This document shows, piece by piece, positions 23,573 through 35,400 of a DNA stretch of 64,000 bases (position 1 is its first letter; every line of letters begins with the position of its first letter). A program made the translations under genes and the position numbers. The stretch lies in contig CM041198.1 of assembly GCA_023078555.1 (NCBI GenBank), forward strand, positions 1,662,800-1,726,799, in the 5' to 3' direction. Source of the DNA: Ulva prolifera. Its lineage: Eukaryota > Chlorophyta > Ulvophyceae > Ulvales > Ulvaceae. A model generated the notes under the pieces. That model searched no databases and was not told where the DNA came from. It saw only the letters and a program-made list of their open reading frames with translations.

Positions 23573-23836
23573 GATCGGCTGTTTCATGTCCACAGAGGCG
23601 GTGTCTGGCGTGTCAGCAGTGACACAGACCACCATGTTGCAGTCATTACTACGATTTCACTGCTACAACTTCGTCAGCAGATTATCACTTGTGTCCTCAG
23701 AATGCTGTCCAAATTTGAGATCAAACACGCAACGAATGTGTCTGTGATGACCTGAGATTGGCTGTTTCATGTCCACAGAGGCGGTGTCTGGCGTGCCAGC
23801 AGTGACACCGACCACCATGTTGCAGTCATTACTACG
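23573..23836. repeat. 81-bp direct repeat pair after the KDZ transposase gene
   Basis: Copies at 23573-23653 and 23756-23836 are 183 bases apart and differ at only a few positions. They lie between the stop of the transposase gene and the end of the convergent minus-strand gene, so they may carry 3' processing signals or be a local duplication. Confidence 0.85.
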
Positions 23837-24038
23837 GAATCGAGAGTTCTTAGCTAACGCTTGACAGGCATGGTCACTTATGTGTGTGTTGCCAATCACT
23901 GTGTTGCCATACAATCAGTGCGATCTGGGCCTAGGTATCATGGGTGATGCATACTATCTTAAGATTGTGGATCTTACAAAGACCTTCTACCCAACTGCGA
24001 AAACTACTTACACACGATGAAGATTGAAGCACGGACAT

Positions 24039-24941
24039 CTAGTCTTTCTCCTGTGCAGGCGTCTCATCCAAGTGCCCCCCAGCAGGCAGACATTGTAATG
24101 CAGTAGATACCTTGCTTCGCTGCCTGACAGCATTTGTGACTTCCTTCAGAGGGGATCGCTCACCCGCAGTGCGCTTCCGCACTGGACCCCACCGCATAGA
24201 CTGTGTAGAAGCCCCAGCACAGCTGCCATCACCATCATTTGGCGTGAGCACATCTTCGCGATGTGCCACTGGCACCTCAACCATGTGTCGCCGAGCGGTT
24301 CGCCGTTGACATCTGCCCCACTGCTTCAGGGGCTTCTTGTTTGACAATGTAGATGCCCCAACACCATGGACCGCATCCATTGCCTGTGCTGCAGAACCTC
24401 CAATTGCTGATGGTCGCTCTTCCATGTCCGCATCAGACGCCGCAAAATCAAGCCGGATCTGATGATGTTTCCTGCACGTTGGCTTGGGGCGGCTGACAGG
24501 TGCAGCAAGACATTGTGTTTGAGCAGGGGTAGACTTTGACACTGACGGCACATGTTGGTGTTTCATATGTGCTGCAAGCTGAGTTGGGATGTGCAAGCTT
24601 CCAACCTCAATCACCTCTTGTTCAGTCAATTCAGATCCAAAGGTGCGATCAGGCTTGCTGTGCCTGCAAACGATGCAAGTGTGAGGCTTACTGCTCTTTG
24701 AGAAAATTGTATACATACTGCCGTGATCACAGCCGCAAGTTAATCAATTTTCGCACCAGGCCTTAGCAAACTTATCGCATCCCTCCAAAAATGCACGCGC
24801 CTCTTCATTGCCAATTGCTTTCAATTGCATCCGAGCAGCATGGACCCAGGAGTATGGTGGAAAAATGTGCGCCATATCCGAAGCTTGTTGCGAAGCAGAA
24901 TCATCTGATTCGATTGTGGTTGCATCGAGGCTTGTGACATA
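24039..24941 (-). CDS. KDZ element second protein, 3' part (unknown function)
   Basis: This is the C-terminal part of the minus-strand KDZ gene, cut from its upstream exons by the CACTA insertion at 24942. The exon 24941-24757 encodes YVTSLDATTIESDDSAS...EEARAFLEGCDKFAKA. A possible 39-bp intron (24718-24756) then leads to 24717-24039, which contains the Cys/His pattern HTCIVCRHSKPDRTF followed by HIPTQLAAHMKHQH and then a basic, low-complexity tail ending PAQEKD. The intron is unusually short, so the exact join is uncertain. The Cys/His spacing suggests metal or nucleic-acid binding, but I do not recognise a family. It converges on the transposase gene, about 520 bases from its stop. Confidence 0.55.
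24939..24941. repeat. Target-site duplication of CACTA element, left
   Basis: ATA directly precedes CACTAGGAG and is repeated at 44292-44294 directly after CTTCTAGTG. Three-base duplications are the known signature of CACTA transposons. Confidence 0.85.
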
Positions 24942-24942
24942 C

Positions 24943-25500
24943 ACTAGGAGAATGGCGACACTCTGAAACGGATCCGGGTGTCGTCCGCCAGATTACGAAA
25001 GTCCGTTTACTCTCTGATACCTCTCCGATGTCATCGGATGCGAGCAGTCGGATGGACCTTGGACTTTGGCACCGAATCATCCGCCGACCCATGTATAATC
25101 TGCCGGACTGTGGACGTACCTTCCCGCTGCTGCTTGCCTTCGCATGTCCGCGACGGCTGCCATTATACGAGGTCATTTCGGTGAAAGCCCGCGCTAACAG
25201 TGGATCGAATGATACTATTGGTGACTTTGTTACTATACACATAGTATCTGGAAACGACTGGACTGGACACGGTGCAGGTAGACGTGGACCCATACTCATG
25301 GCAACTGACATCGACTTTGGGCAGGAGACGTAGCGGCAGGAAGCTGGAGGCAGGCTCACAATAGCGGTGACTTTCTGCATCGCCCAAGATAGCGTTGGTC
25401 CGTATTTCAGGCTCGGCAGCAGTCCATGTAGTGTTGGTCGTCGCCCTGTGAATGGTGGCCGGAAAAGCGTGCACATAGGTTCCTGGATGCGGTGGTCCAG
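24943..25500. other. Left subterminal region of the CACTA element, no gene
   Basis: Rich in CGGAT, TCCGAT and CCGCC words related to those in 43960-44290. In En/Spm elements such subterminal repeats bind the element's own regulatory protein; here this is inference. No coding frame is supportable. Confidence 0.6.
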
Positions 25501-25764
25501 AGTGGCCATTCGGCGAATGGCCACTCTGTCCGAGTTACGTCATCATGCTCCAGGTAAGGCGTGCGCTCGCCCTCCTGGACACGAATGCATGTGATGATCC
25601 AGAGTGGCCATTCGCCGAATGGCCACTCTGACGGGGTGACGTCATCGTGCTCCAGGTAAGGCGTGCGCTCGTCCTCCTAGACGCGAATGCATGCGCTGGT
25701 CCAGAGTGGCCATTCGCCGAATGGCCACTCTGACGGGGTGCTGTCCTCGTGCTCCGCGGGAGTG
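25501..25764. repeat. Palindrome array 1: 102-bp tandem units
   Basis: Three 25-bp palindromes have arms AGTGGCCATTCG and CGAATGGCCACT around one central base. Their centres are at 25513, 25615 and 25717, spaced exactly 102 bp. The central base is G in the first and C in the other two. The linker repeats TCATCGTGCTCCAGGTAAGG and GCGTGCGCTC words. The third unit decays after about 25764. The plus-strand gene starting at 25973 follows. Confidence 0.93.
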
Positions 25765-28288
25765 CGCAGGTGCCGTTGCAATCGGGGCGTCGTGCTGCAT
25801 GAAATGTACGAATGGAGGATTGTGTGTCTGATACGGTTAATCGCTGGCGGTCGTAGCTTACCTGGCATCGCAATTCGATACGGTCGAAGTGACTTGGAAT
25901 TCCGTTGCAGATCTGCGCATCTCGTCACCAGTGACCGCTTTCGCTAGTAGTATATTGACATACGTATTAGCGATGGATCCACGCGTTGCAGCACTGGTCG
26001 CAGGACTGCCAAGTACCCAGCATGGGCTGACTTCTGCGCGCAGCGGAGACTTGCTTGTCGGTCGCATGCGCACTAACCGAATCCCAGTAGTGGGTAGTTT
26101 GATTTCTAGAGACGGGCGTTTCACTGACCGAGCCCGCGTCGGCACCAATAGCGGTCCAGCATGCGGGCCTGGGGTGGCTGTGTGGTGGGGCCTTGGGGAG
26201 GTCCTGCGAGACAACGTGGTGGTAAGCCGGGGGAGTGAGCTGGAAACGGCCAAGGGAGTGGCCACTACTACCTTTCTCGTGCTCTCCGGCTGGCTCCACG
26301 AGCAGGACATGTTCGTGTCCTCGTGGGAGGGCAAAGGGAGGACCCCTGCTGGGTGCACGGAACCCCTGCGGTGGAGGCCTCTGCTGGGAACGAAGGAGGT
26401 GTGTGCCTCCTGGTAGGCTGGTGGTAGAACTGCTGACCACGCTCTACTGCAACTGCCTGTTTACTGCGGAGGGGCGTAGCCTGACTAAGGAGTGGGTTCA
26501 GTAGTCAGTGCATCCAGCTATGCAGCATAAGGTCACGGGCCACGTCTCTGAGTCAGGATTCCCCAAGACTACAGTCACGGAGGAGCGAGATCCGGAGCTC
26601 GCCGAGCGGTTCGATATCCCACATGCGAAGGTTGGGGAGAAGCGCAAAGCCGCCGACCCCCCGCCTCCTGACGGTGTGCTCACTCCACGTCTGCTGCCCT
26701 TTTTTTTGGGAGTCATGCAGTCCGTGTCCACCGCGGGCGTGCCCAAGGCCACCGCGTCCATGTATAAGGTCCACCTGTGTTCTTGGGCGTGTCCCAGAGG
26801 TGATGGAAGGGGCCCGCTACAAGAGGTGTCGGTGCAGTTTTCTATTGCCCCACCCCCCGGCACGTCGTGTGGGCATGGGCTTCTTTCATGTCTGGCCTCT
26901 CCCCGCATCGTGTCAAACTGTGGACTGCCGGAAAGCGGACACCCGCGGCGGTGGGGGGGGGGTCCGCTAGGAGCAAGGAGAGACCAACCTCCAACCTCCC
27001 TGACGGCCTCAACCCTCTGGTGGCGTGGGTGCTGTATGAAAACGCCCACTACGAAAGTCTGGAGGGCTTCATTGAAAAGAAGCTCGATCCTTCTCAGGCA
27101 ATAGCGCGGCACATTGGGGACCGGTGTCACGCGCTGCTGGCCAACACAAATGGGGTCCCCTCCCAGGTGGTGTACCAACTGACGTCGGGCGCGTCGGTAC
27201 TAGCGGACATGCACGTCTGGCACTCGGACCTCATCGAGGCGTTCGTGCGTTCCTGATGTTTTCTATGATTCCGGTGTGGTCAGGCATGGCTGCCTGTATG
27301 CTTGTGCGTTGTCTGGCTCGGCAGTGCATTCTTTCCACCACGCATGCATGAGTGTGGCTAGGCGGCCTCTGATTCCTCCTACACCTCAAGCCTGCCCAGT
27401 CACAGGCCTGTGAACGATGAGTGTAACATGCCTCAGATCGTGCAGGATATGAAGTTCCTCGGCGAGTTCGTCACCACCCTATACAATCTAGCCCCCTGGG
27501 TGTTGGCGTATGCGGCGGAGCATCCGTTGATGGATTGGTCAGAGGTGCGAGTCGCCACTGTACAGAACATGTTCTGAACATCCCTTGGGCGGCGTGACAC
27601 TGTGGTGCTACTTGGCCTAACCCCCCATGTCGTTCACTCCTGGGTCTGGCCGTGCAGGGAGACAGGGTAGCCCGAGCCCTCCGTCCGGCGTGGCTTTCTG
27701 TCAAGTCATTCTACTCCCACATCATGGGAGCATGTTCAGGGCTGCGGTCGTCTACACAGGACCTGGCGGCTTTCGCCAGTAGCGGGGTCCACCTCTTTAT
27801 GCATGCGTATGTGCGCCTCGTTGCTACAGCAATGACAGGCAACCCTGGGGCGCCTGACCTAGAAAGGCGGGGTGGAGAGGACATCCCGGCGCTGGAGCCC
27901 AGTCTCCTTGATCCCGCCTTTGCCGCCATCCTGGTGTGCACGGTCAATCACAGCTGTGCGTCGCCAGCCTGTCATGTACACCTGTATATGGAGCTGTAGT
28001 GTCCTGTTGTATCCCCCCGGGTGGGTCAACACTACGCTTTGCAGTCAGTGTGAACGCCTGAACCCCGCGGTGCATGCAGGCTTGGTGAAATCGGGGTACG
28101 GTCTGCCTGTCAAGAGGTTGGCTGATGCGCTGATTCCATTGTGCCCGCCCCACACGATCTGGCACTGGGCGCTCAGGAGCTGGCGGCACCTGGCCGTGGC
28201 GCAAACAGTCCCCGCTGCGAGCAGTTCAGGCAATCCCGTCTCCACGCCCGCCGTTCGCCTGAGGCCAGTGACGTTCCCGGATATCAAG

Positions 28289-28296
28289 GACTGGGA
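28289..28296. repeat. Target-site duplication of the 1.4-kb element, left
   Basis: GACTGGGA is repeated exactly at 29730-29737, directly outside the inverted repeats. Confidence 0.9.
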
Positions 28297-29729
28297 AGGG
28301 GGTCAACCACTCCCGCTACATGGTGGGCCCACCTACGGCGCGCAAGATCGGCTGCGATTTTGGCCGCTTGGGGAAGACTTTGGCTATTGTCTATGTCGAA
28401 TGGGCATTCGTAGTGTGCCACCTCGCTGTTGGGGAGTCTCCCCATCGCAAACCCGGGTTTTGTCGAATTTCCGCGCTTTTCCCCAAACGAGGGTCGTTCA
28501 TGCCCAAACGTGTGCCATTGCATCGAGAACACGTAGCACACTCAAAATATGCTATGATACTCACCGGGTTATGACATATTGCTTCTGTCACATTTGTGGG
28601 TAGCGTTCGGTGAGGCACTATTCAACGGCGCGCTAGCTGATCGGGCCGACATTGCGGGGCGCTCACGCACTGGTCAGGCGACATGTCAGCATTGATTGGC
28701 AGCATATTGCGTGTTGAATATTGCGTGTTGAATATTGCGTGTTGAAGGACCCTGCCTCAATTTTATGTGCAATGGGGAATGCCCATGTTTTGTAATGCAC
28801 CGTCACATGTACACCTTATTTCACAGCATGTCACTCTAATGATACCGCAAAATTAATGCGCATCAATGATGTATCCACCGTGTATCCAGCATCCACCGCT
28901 CGATTGAAATGATTCATTAGTTTACAATGGCGAGGCATGATCACAGCAGGCCAGAGTAACTCAAAACGTCTCCAGTGACACTACGCAAAAGATGACCTAA
29001 GCATACCTACGCTGACGTCTTCGTTGAGAAGTACACACCCAGCAAGTGGAATGCAAAGCTCCGGATCATGCTCCATCACAAGGGCCTGTCAGGCCTGTCA
29101 CAGGAATCAAGATACTCATGCGCCCCATGCCGATATCAAACATTCTACGAGAGTGACGATCAATCAGGATCAGGCAGTGAAGCTTTGATATCTCGTGTAT
29201 AATTCAGTTTGAGCCACTATCCCATGCTACACACAGATCGCAGGTAGGACGCCCTGTCCGGATATCCAGAGATTCGGACCTATCCAGCATTATTAGAGGG
29301 ATTAATACGACTCAAATTGCATAGCGTGTGTCACTATGTGGCCAGCCTCCAGGAAACTCAGCCGTATACAGCTTCATGAAGCCTCACCAACGAAAAATAT
29401 GCACATACAGCCTTGCGATCACCAACAAGAGCTTTAAAGAGCTCATTTTAAAGGCGTTTGGGGACGCCTGCGAACGATTGGGGAGGTTTGGGGAGGCGAC
29501 TGAGCGTCTGGGCCGGTTGGGGAGCCAGCGTCGCGAAAGGCCGATTTTCCCCAACCAGACGAGCCATATGGACGATAATGGCCCATTTTCCCCACCCGAG
29601 TGAGATGACACACTACGAATCCCCATTCAACATAGACAATAGCCAAAGTGTTCCCCAAGCGGCCAAAATTGCAGCCGATCTTGCGCGCCGTAGGTGGGCC
29701 CACCATGTAGCGGGAGTGGTTGACCCCCT
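28297..29729. mobile_element. Non-autonomous inverted-repeat transposon, 1,433 bp
   Basis: Both ends read inward start AGGGGGTCAACCACTCCCGC. The inverted repeats extend about 128 bp (28297-28424 and 29602-29729) with roughly six mismatches. GACTGGGA, 8 bp, is duplicated on both sides. The interior has no transposase; it has many CCCCA words, short frames, and a 14-bp triplet repeat at 28704-28745. Eight-base duplications are usual for hAT, P and Zisupton-type elements. The termini lack the CAGGG start typical of many hAT elements, so the superfamily is open. Its own enzyme must come from elsewhere. Confidence 0.92.
28704..28745. repeat. 14-bp repeat, three copies
   Basis: ATATTGCGTGTTGA occurs three times in tandem inside the 1.4-kb element. 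Confidence 0.9.
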
Positions 29730-30023
29730 GACTGGGATTACGCCGGCGCTGAAGAACTCGCCAAGCAGTCCATCGCCAAAGGGATGCAGAGTCCAGCCTG
29801 CTACAGGTGCATACCCCATCGATGTCTGGCCCTACGGCTGGTTGCCATCTGCATCAGAACCTGCTACACGAACGTAATGTCATAGGCGCACACTGCTGTG
29901 GCCACCTCCTATTCTTGTATCAATTGCTCCATCTTAACTGCTGCAAGTGTGACTAGTGCAACAGAGCATGCATGTGCCCTGTGACTCGCGCCGTGCGCTG
30001 CGTGGTGCGCGGCCTTATCGGCT

Positions 30024-31613
30024 ATGGTTCGCAGGGAGGAGCTCCTCAACATCCCCGACGGCATCCTCGCCACCCTCCCCGTGGGTTGCCGGCAGCCCCC
30101 TGTGGCTGCGGCCCAGGCGCCCCCTGGGACAGGGGGTGCCAATGCAGCCCGTGCCCGCGGCCACCACCAGCGTCGGGCAAGTGGGAAGAGCTCGGCGGCA
30201 AAATCATGCGATAAGGCGCGGCTGCTGCAAAAGTGCGGCATTCCAGCACCCCTGAACACGGGCACTGCCGCCGCGGGTACCAACACCGGCGACAGCGCCA
30301 CACAGGGTTCCGGTGACGCGGCAAGCCCCGCCCGCCCAGCGTCCGGCGGCGCGGCGGCGCTTCCTGTGAGCGTCACAGGCGCAGCGGCCGGCGCTGGGCC
30401 CGAGGCATTCGCAACTCGGCAGGAGGGGGGGCTGGGTGAATTAGCAGCGCCTGTGGGGGGTGCGCCTGCGTCGGGGGGGCTGAACCCGGGGGACTCATCA
30501 GCGCCTGTGGGGGGTGCGCCTGCGTCGGGGGGCCTGAACCCGGGGGACTCGTCAGCGCCTGTGGGGGGTGCGCCTGCGTCGGGGGGCCTGAACCCGGGGG
30601 ACTCGTCAGCGCCTGTGGGGGGTGCGCCTGTGTCGGGGGGGCTGAACCTGGGGGCATCAGCAGCGCCTGTGGGGGGTGGGCCTGTGTCGGGGGGCCTGAA
30701 CCCGGGGGACTCGTCAGCGCCTGTGGGGGGTGCGCCTGCGTCGGGGGGGCTGAACCCGGGGGCATCAGCAGCGCATGCGGGGGGTGGGCCTGCGTTGGGG
30801 GGCCTGAACCCGGGGGACTCGTCAGCGCCTGTGGGGGGTGCGCCTGCGTCGGGGGGGCTGAACCCGGGGGCATCAGCAGCGCCTGCGGGGGGTGGGCCTG
30901 CGTTGGGGGGGCTGGCCCCCCACGAGGCAGTCACCGGGGGCCCACGTGGCACCTCTGCGGCCACGCATGCAAAGGCACAGGAACCCCTCCCCACCGCGCA
31001 GCCGCCTGCGGGTGCCGGAGATGGATCAGGGTTTGGTCTGGGCGGTGCCGAGGACATCGCCCAGTTCGCCGAACCCCTTGCTGACGCCTTGTTCCTCGAC
31101 TACGAAGAGACGTTCGGAGGTTATACTTCTGATGACGATTCGGAGCCTGCGGATTTGGCGGACATCTCAGTAGAAGAGGACGAGCTGCCAACATCTGATC
31201 CAGACGTGAGGCCGTCCCAGCGGTACTACCTGCAGGACACTGCTGGCTCGGTGCAGCTCACCGTGGCAGAGTCTCCAGCTGCACAGCAGACCACAGTTCA
31301 ACTGTCCGCCACCTTCGCCACGTCCGAGGGACCTGGTGTCGGGCGAGCTGCTCAGTTGCGGCTCATTGTCGTGGCATGCGACTTAATGATGCTGAGCAAC
31401 CCTCGTCTGCGTGAGGATGATGACGACCGCCTGCAACGCGTCGTGGCCCTCATTTCGGCGTACGGGCTGGAGCCTGACAATGCCACTATAGCAGAGGTTG
31501 TGGCTCTGATCCGGCAGGTATGCTCCGTATTGAGGTTGCCTCTCGTCCCGAGCTTGGCTGTTGCACAGGCCCTCCCTGTCCCCCTGTGGCCACTCTTGCG
31601 TCCTGCCCCCTAA
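30024..31613 (+). CDS. Gly/Pro/Ala-repeat protein of the CACTA element
   Basis: A single open frame of 529 codons starts MVRREELLNIPDG. The N-terminus is basic and Ala-rich (RARGHHQRRASGKSS). From about 30450 to 30915 it has some nine tandem 18-residue units like APVGGAPASGGLNPGDSS, encoded by a 54-bp minisatellite with alternating DSS and ASA variants. A long acidic segment follows (DYEETFGG...EPADLADISVEEDELPTSDP), then a non-repetitive C-terminus (LQRVVALISAYGLEPDNATIAE). The opposite strand is also open through the repeat (30373-30873), an artefact of repeat composition. Function unknown. It lies between the broken gene and the convergent Ulp1-like gene. An upstream exon cannot be excluded. 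Confidence 0.6.
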   Translation: MVRREELLNIPDGILATLPVGCRQPPVAAAQAPPGTGGANAARARGHHQRRASGKSSAAKSCDKARLLQKCGIPAPLNTGTAAAGTNTGDSATQGSGDAASPARPASGGAAALPVSVTGAAAGAGPEAFATRQEGGLGELAAPVGGAPASGGLNPGDSSAPVGGAPASGGLNPGDSSAPVGGAPASGGLNPGDSSAPVGGAPVSGGLNLGASAAPVGGGPVSGGLNPGDSSAPVGGAPASGGLNPGASAAHAGGGPALGGLNPGDSSAPVGGAPASGGLNPGASAAPAGGGPALGGLAPHEAVTGGPRGTSAATHAKAQEPLPTAQPPAGAGDGSGFGLGGAEDIAQFAEPLADALFLDYEETFGGYTSDDDSEPADLADISVEEDELPTSDPDVRPSQRYYLQDTAGSVQLTVAESPAAQQTTVQLSATFATSEGPGVGRAAQLRLIVVACDLMMLSNPRLREDDDDRLQRVVALISAYGLEPDNATIAEVVALIRQVCSVLRLPLVPSLAVAQALPVPLWPLLRPAP

Positions 31614-32416
31614 TCCCATTTCATTATTCGCAGCTGATCACCGTGCAGGGACGCAACGTTGCCGAGTGAAGCCGGACGACGAAGGGGGGCTGCTATGAGG
31701 AGTGCTGGAGTGCGGATTAGGGTGGGGTTGGAGAGGGGGGGGGGGGGGGGTTTCCGTAGAATGTTGACTCTGAAACCTAGCAATGCGAACGATTAATGAG
31801 TAGCACGTACAACAACGAGCAACATCAGCATCTCATGTGCCATTCCACGTGTACATGTAAACAGACGGAAGGTTGTCACGCCTCAGTGCGCTTTCTTAAC
31901 ACAGGTGGCTGTGGCCTTTCGTCGCAGCAGACACACTAATAGTATACAGCTACCCAACACTGCACTACAATATCAACGCCGAGGGACGCCTGTGGCCACA
32001 GTTACACTATCGCATGACTGCTCAGGCGTGCCGTGGTGTCCCGCCACCTAGAAGCCGCCCCCTGGGAGCCTCCTGCGCCAGTCCCCCCCCCTAGCAAGTT
32101 CCCGCCCCACCTGCCAGCTAGTACAATGGGCAACCCTGATGCGAACACCCGCCGACAAGGCGCACAGCGGGCGGTGCATTGAAACCGCACGGCTACCGCC
32201 CCTGCACGCCATGCGGGGATACTCAGATCCGCGTTTTCAGCGGAACGGCCATCAGCTTGTTATACTGTTGACTCAGGGTTGCTACCAGTGGCAGCACCTT
32301 CTTCATGAAGGCGTCGTACCCCGCCTGAAGGTACCACTCCCTGCATAGTACCGGAATCATGTAGGAGTTGTGCCGTCTACGGTGGGGTGGAGGCGAGACC
32401 AGCGCCTATGCAATGA
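31614..32416. other. Gap between convergent genes of the CACTA element, no gene
   Basis: It contains a long G run near 31737-31750 and no coding frame with family resemblance. It holds the 3' ends of the plus-strand repeat gene and the minus-strand protease gene. Confidence 0.5.
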
Positions 32417-35400
32417 CTAGACATAGCCTGCAGGGGCGGGCGAATGACCAACTCGCCAGAGGAGTGGAGGGGCAACGGTGGTGATAACAAGGAGATTGTG
32501 TAGCGCATACCTCAACTCCTCTGCAGACATGTCTGCAAACGGCGGGGTCCGCAGGTGGCGGTCCCATCGTGCATCAGCTAGGATGTTGGTGCCGTCTTCG
32601 GCGGATATACCCACTAGCTGGTCCCCCGCCCTCCCGCCACGGTGCCATTCTTGCAAGAGGGCCCGTGTAAGCAGGATGCGGTACAGCACCGCATGCTGCA
32701 CTTTGAGGCGGGAGATGCGCCGCAGTACCCTACGAGTGGCCCCCTCCCCGTGGACGTCACTAGAGAACAGGTCCCCCTCCTCATGTCGCATTTCACGGAC
32801 GACCTGGCAGACGGCATCGGCGAACATTGCAGTATACACCCCGCAATCATGGCCGTTTGGTTGCTGGGGGGCTCCACCGACCTGTACTCCACCGAGCACT
32901 GATGTAGGTGGCACGCAGGGTCGTCTCAACGGCGAAAACTCAAGTCAATGCTATGACAGGGTGTGGTTATGACAGGGCCCGAGGGGATGAAGGCTGGCGG
33001 GCGGGACGGGTGGAACAAGGGAAGCTGGCCGGCGCCATGCGGTGGATCGCATGGTACCCCGTCAGCGGGTTACAGCAATCGGGAAACCGCAAGTTCAAGA
33101 TACCAGTGCCCGGTGAGAATCGCACCTTAGTCAACTTCAGAGTGATCCTCGCTGTGGAAGCGGGTGGCCTGGTGCCCAAACGCATGTTTTGACGCCGTCC
33201 CGTTACTGCCCCCCTAGTCCCCGACTTAGTTGGGGGATCCGCTGGCAAGGAGGTGGCGGGTGCCTTGCCCTCCGGGTTGTCGAGCGCCATGCACAGCGCC
33301 GTACTCAGCACTGCCTGGATCCGCTCGGCATTGCCGGCGCCGGCGTCCTTCAAGCTGTCAAAGAACGACATGCTAGGGGCCTCGTCCTGCTTCAAGAGCC
33401 CTGCAACACGCCGACACCCTCTGTGGGCCCTTGCAGCGTACTCCCCACATGTGATCGACGAACCTAGAATATGATTCCCGTTGCAAAGTCAGATGAGTCG
33501 AGGGGGCGCACTTGGCTGCCAGATGACGGCCAGTGCCCAGTGACCGTTCCGGGGGACTGGGACAAGGACGCATATCTGCTCGAATATGTGAGCTCGGGCC
33601 ATCCACCGCCCCAACCACCTACTGCGACTGTCAGACCAGGCTGCACCCGCATCCCCAGTACATACCCCGGCCAGGCTCATGCTAGGCAGTGAGATGACGC
33701 CCTGGCCTGCCAGCGTCACACATCTGCTACAGGCGTAGTCTACGTGCGTCGAATCTAGCCAGGACGTGGGCCAGCCTCTTGCGAGGCTTGGCAGCCCCAA
33801 GACAACAGAAACCCGTGCTTCCCCAAAATGCCCCAGCTCCACCGTCACGCCCCCCGGCACTGATGACGGCCCTGGCTCGTCGTCATCGGAGGAGCCCACA
33901 TGCGTTGGGCCGCCCGCGTCACTGGACTGTGCAGGGGCTGGGTTACTCGCCCCCGGGCGGGTCGGCGACCACTGCTGCTTCAGTTTCCCCGGCGGCTTTG
34001 CAGGTATGTCCGTCACCCATGCCGGAGGGGTTACCGGAGGGTGAGCCAATAGTGAGGCCGAGAGGAGCCTAACGCCCTGACTGGCCCCCGGCGGAAGCGG
34101 GGCGACCTTGTCTGCCCCGGGCGACATGCCTGTGTGTGCGGTGGCCCCCCCTAGAGGGTTGGGGCTTGCGCGGGGGCCCTCCCCGGCGGCCGCTGTGGTG
34201 ACCGGTACGTCCTGAGATTCAGGAGTTGGCTCGAGGTCACCTCCTGCGGGGGGGTCTGCAATGCCCCCCTCCCGAGCGTTCTGACCCTCCTCCGCCTGTG
34301 CCAGTGGCCGGGGGGGGGGCGCAGCTGTAGCAGCCACCCCCGGAAGCGGGGGTGGCAGACAGCCGGTGGTCCGGGACGGAGGAGATGCGGCCCTTGCAGG
34401 CCCTTCTGGCTGATCGGGCTCTGGGCGCACCGCCGGAGGGCGAGACCCGACTGCTGCTGGCACTAATGCTGCCGGAGGCTCACGGCTGAGGATCTCCGCC
34501 ACAGCCGCAGCACCCCGCCGGGAGCCACCCCGTGCACTGAAACGTACTTGCGCAGGCCGTTGATGGGTGTTACTGCGGGACCCACGCCCTGCAACCGGTG
34601 CCACTGCCCCTCGTGCCCCCACCCCCCAAAGCCGCTTCGGGGCATGTCTGCCACGTCCCAGCTTTCCACCACCCCTGAACGCGCTGTCACCGCTGGACTC
34701 CGCCCAGGGTAAAGGATCGACCCCCCCCACGCCCGGGGATGTGGCGGCGTCGATGCCCCCCTCCGGAGCGGGGTCATCCGCAGCCCCCCCGCCGTCGGGC
34801 TGTAAGGGAGCGACCGACCCCACTCCCGACGAGGTGGCGGCGTTGATGTCCCCATCCGGAGGGGTGTCATCATCAGCCCCCCCCACATCGAGCTGTAAGG
34901 CTAACAATGGCGCCTGCAGAGGGGCCACAGGCACATCTGACAGTGGCCAAATGGGATTGGGCTGTCGCGGCGCCTCCCTCTCCCGATCTAGCCACTGGAT
35001 AATAGCCTCGGTCCCGCTCGTGCCCAGCACACGCTGGAGCAGGCCGCCAACATCCTCCGCCACCCCCGCTCCGGATTGACAAGCTCTGTACAGAACGATC
35101 TCCTCGGGCCCGCCGGGATACACCGTACGGACCGCGCGCTCGACCGCGACGAGCCGGATGTCGTGCCATAGAGATTGCATCTTCTTCTCGACGACCGCTG
35201 CGTGGTTTGCGGCGTGGGCTACCTGGACGCCTTCCTTCATCGCCCGAATCGAGTCCAGATAATCATCCAGACCATCTCCCCCGGCATCGAGAATGAACCC
35301 CACCATGGTGATGTCAACCGTGGTCAGGATATACGAGTTTCCCATTAGATCTAGTGGGAACCCCGGATCCCTGCTACAGATAGTGAGAACCGGGATCGGT

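Larger units (their letters stand above)
25973..29885 (+). pseudogene. Unknown multi-exon gene of the CACTA element, broken by an insertion
   Basis: Candidate exons follow each other with good splice words: ATG at 25973 (MDPRVAALVAGLP) to 26221 before GTAAGC; a segment near 26415-26505 (LVVELLTTLYCNCLFTAE); 26523 to about 26670 after ATGCAG (HKVTGHVSESGFP); about 26970-27242 (LDPSQAIARHIGDRCHALL) before GTGCGT; about 27451-27543 (FLGEFVTTLYNLAPWVLAYA) before GTGCGA; about 27658-27931 before GTGTGC; and about 28051-28296 ending DIKDW. There the 1,433-bp element enters. Past it the frame resumes after one copy of GACTGGGA and stops at 29885. The protein is mostly helical with no family I recognise. 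Exon limits are approximate. A TnpA-like binding role is possible by position only, after palindrome array 1. Confidence 0.45.

Noticed and set aside
30373-30873. 166-codon minus-strand frame rich in Pro/Gln/Ala/His
   Set aside because: It is the complement of the 54-bp minisatellite; only the plus-strand frame continues into unique coding sequence.
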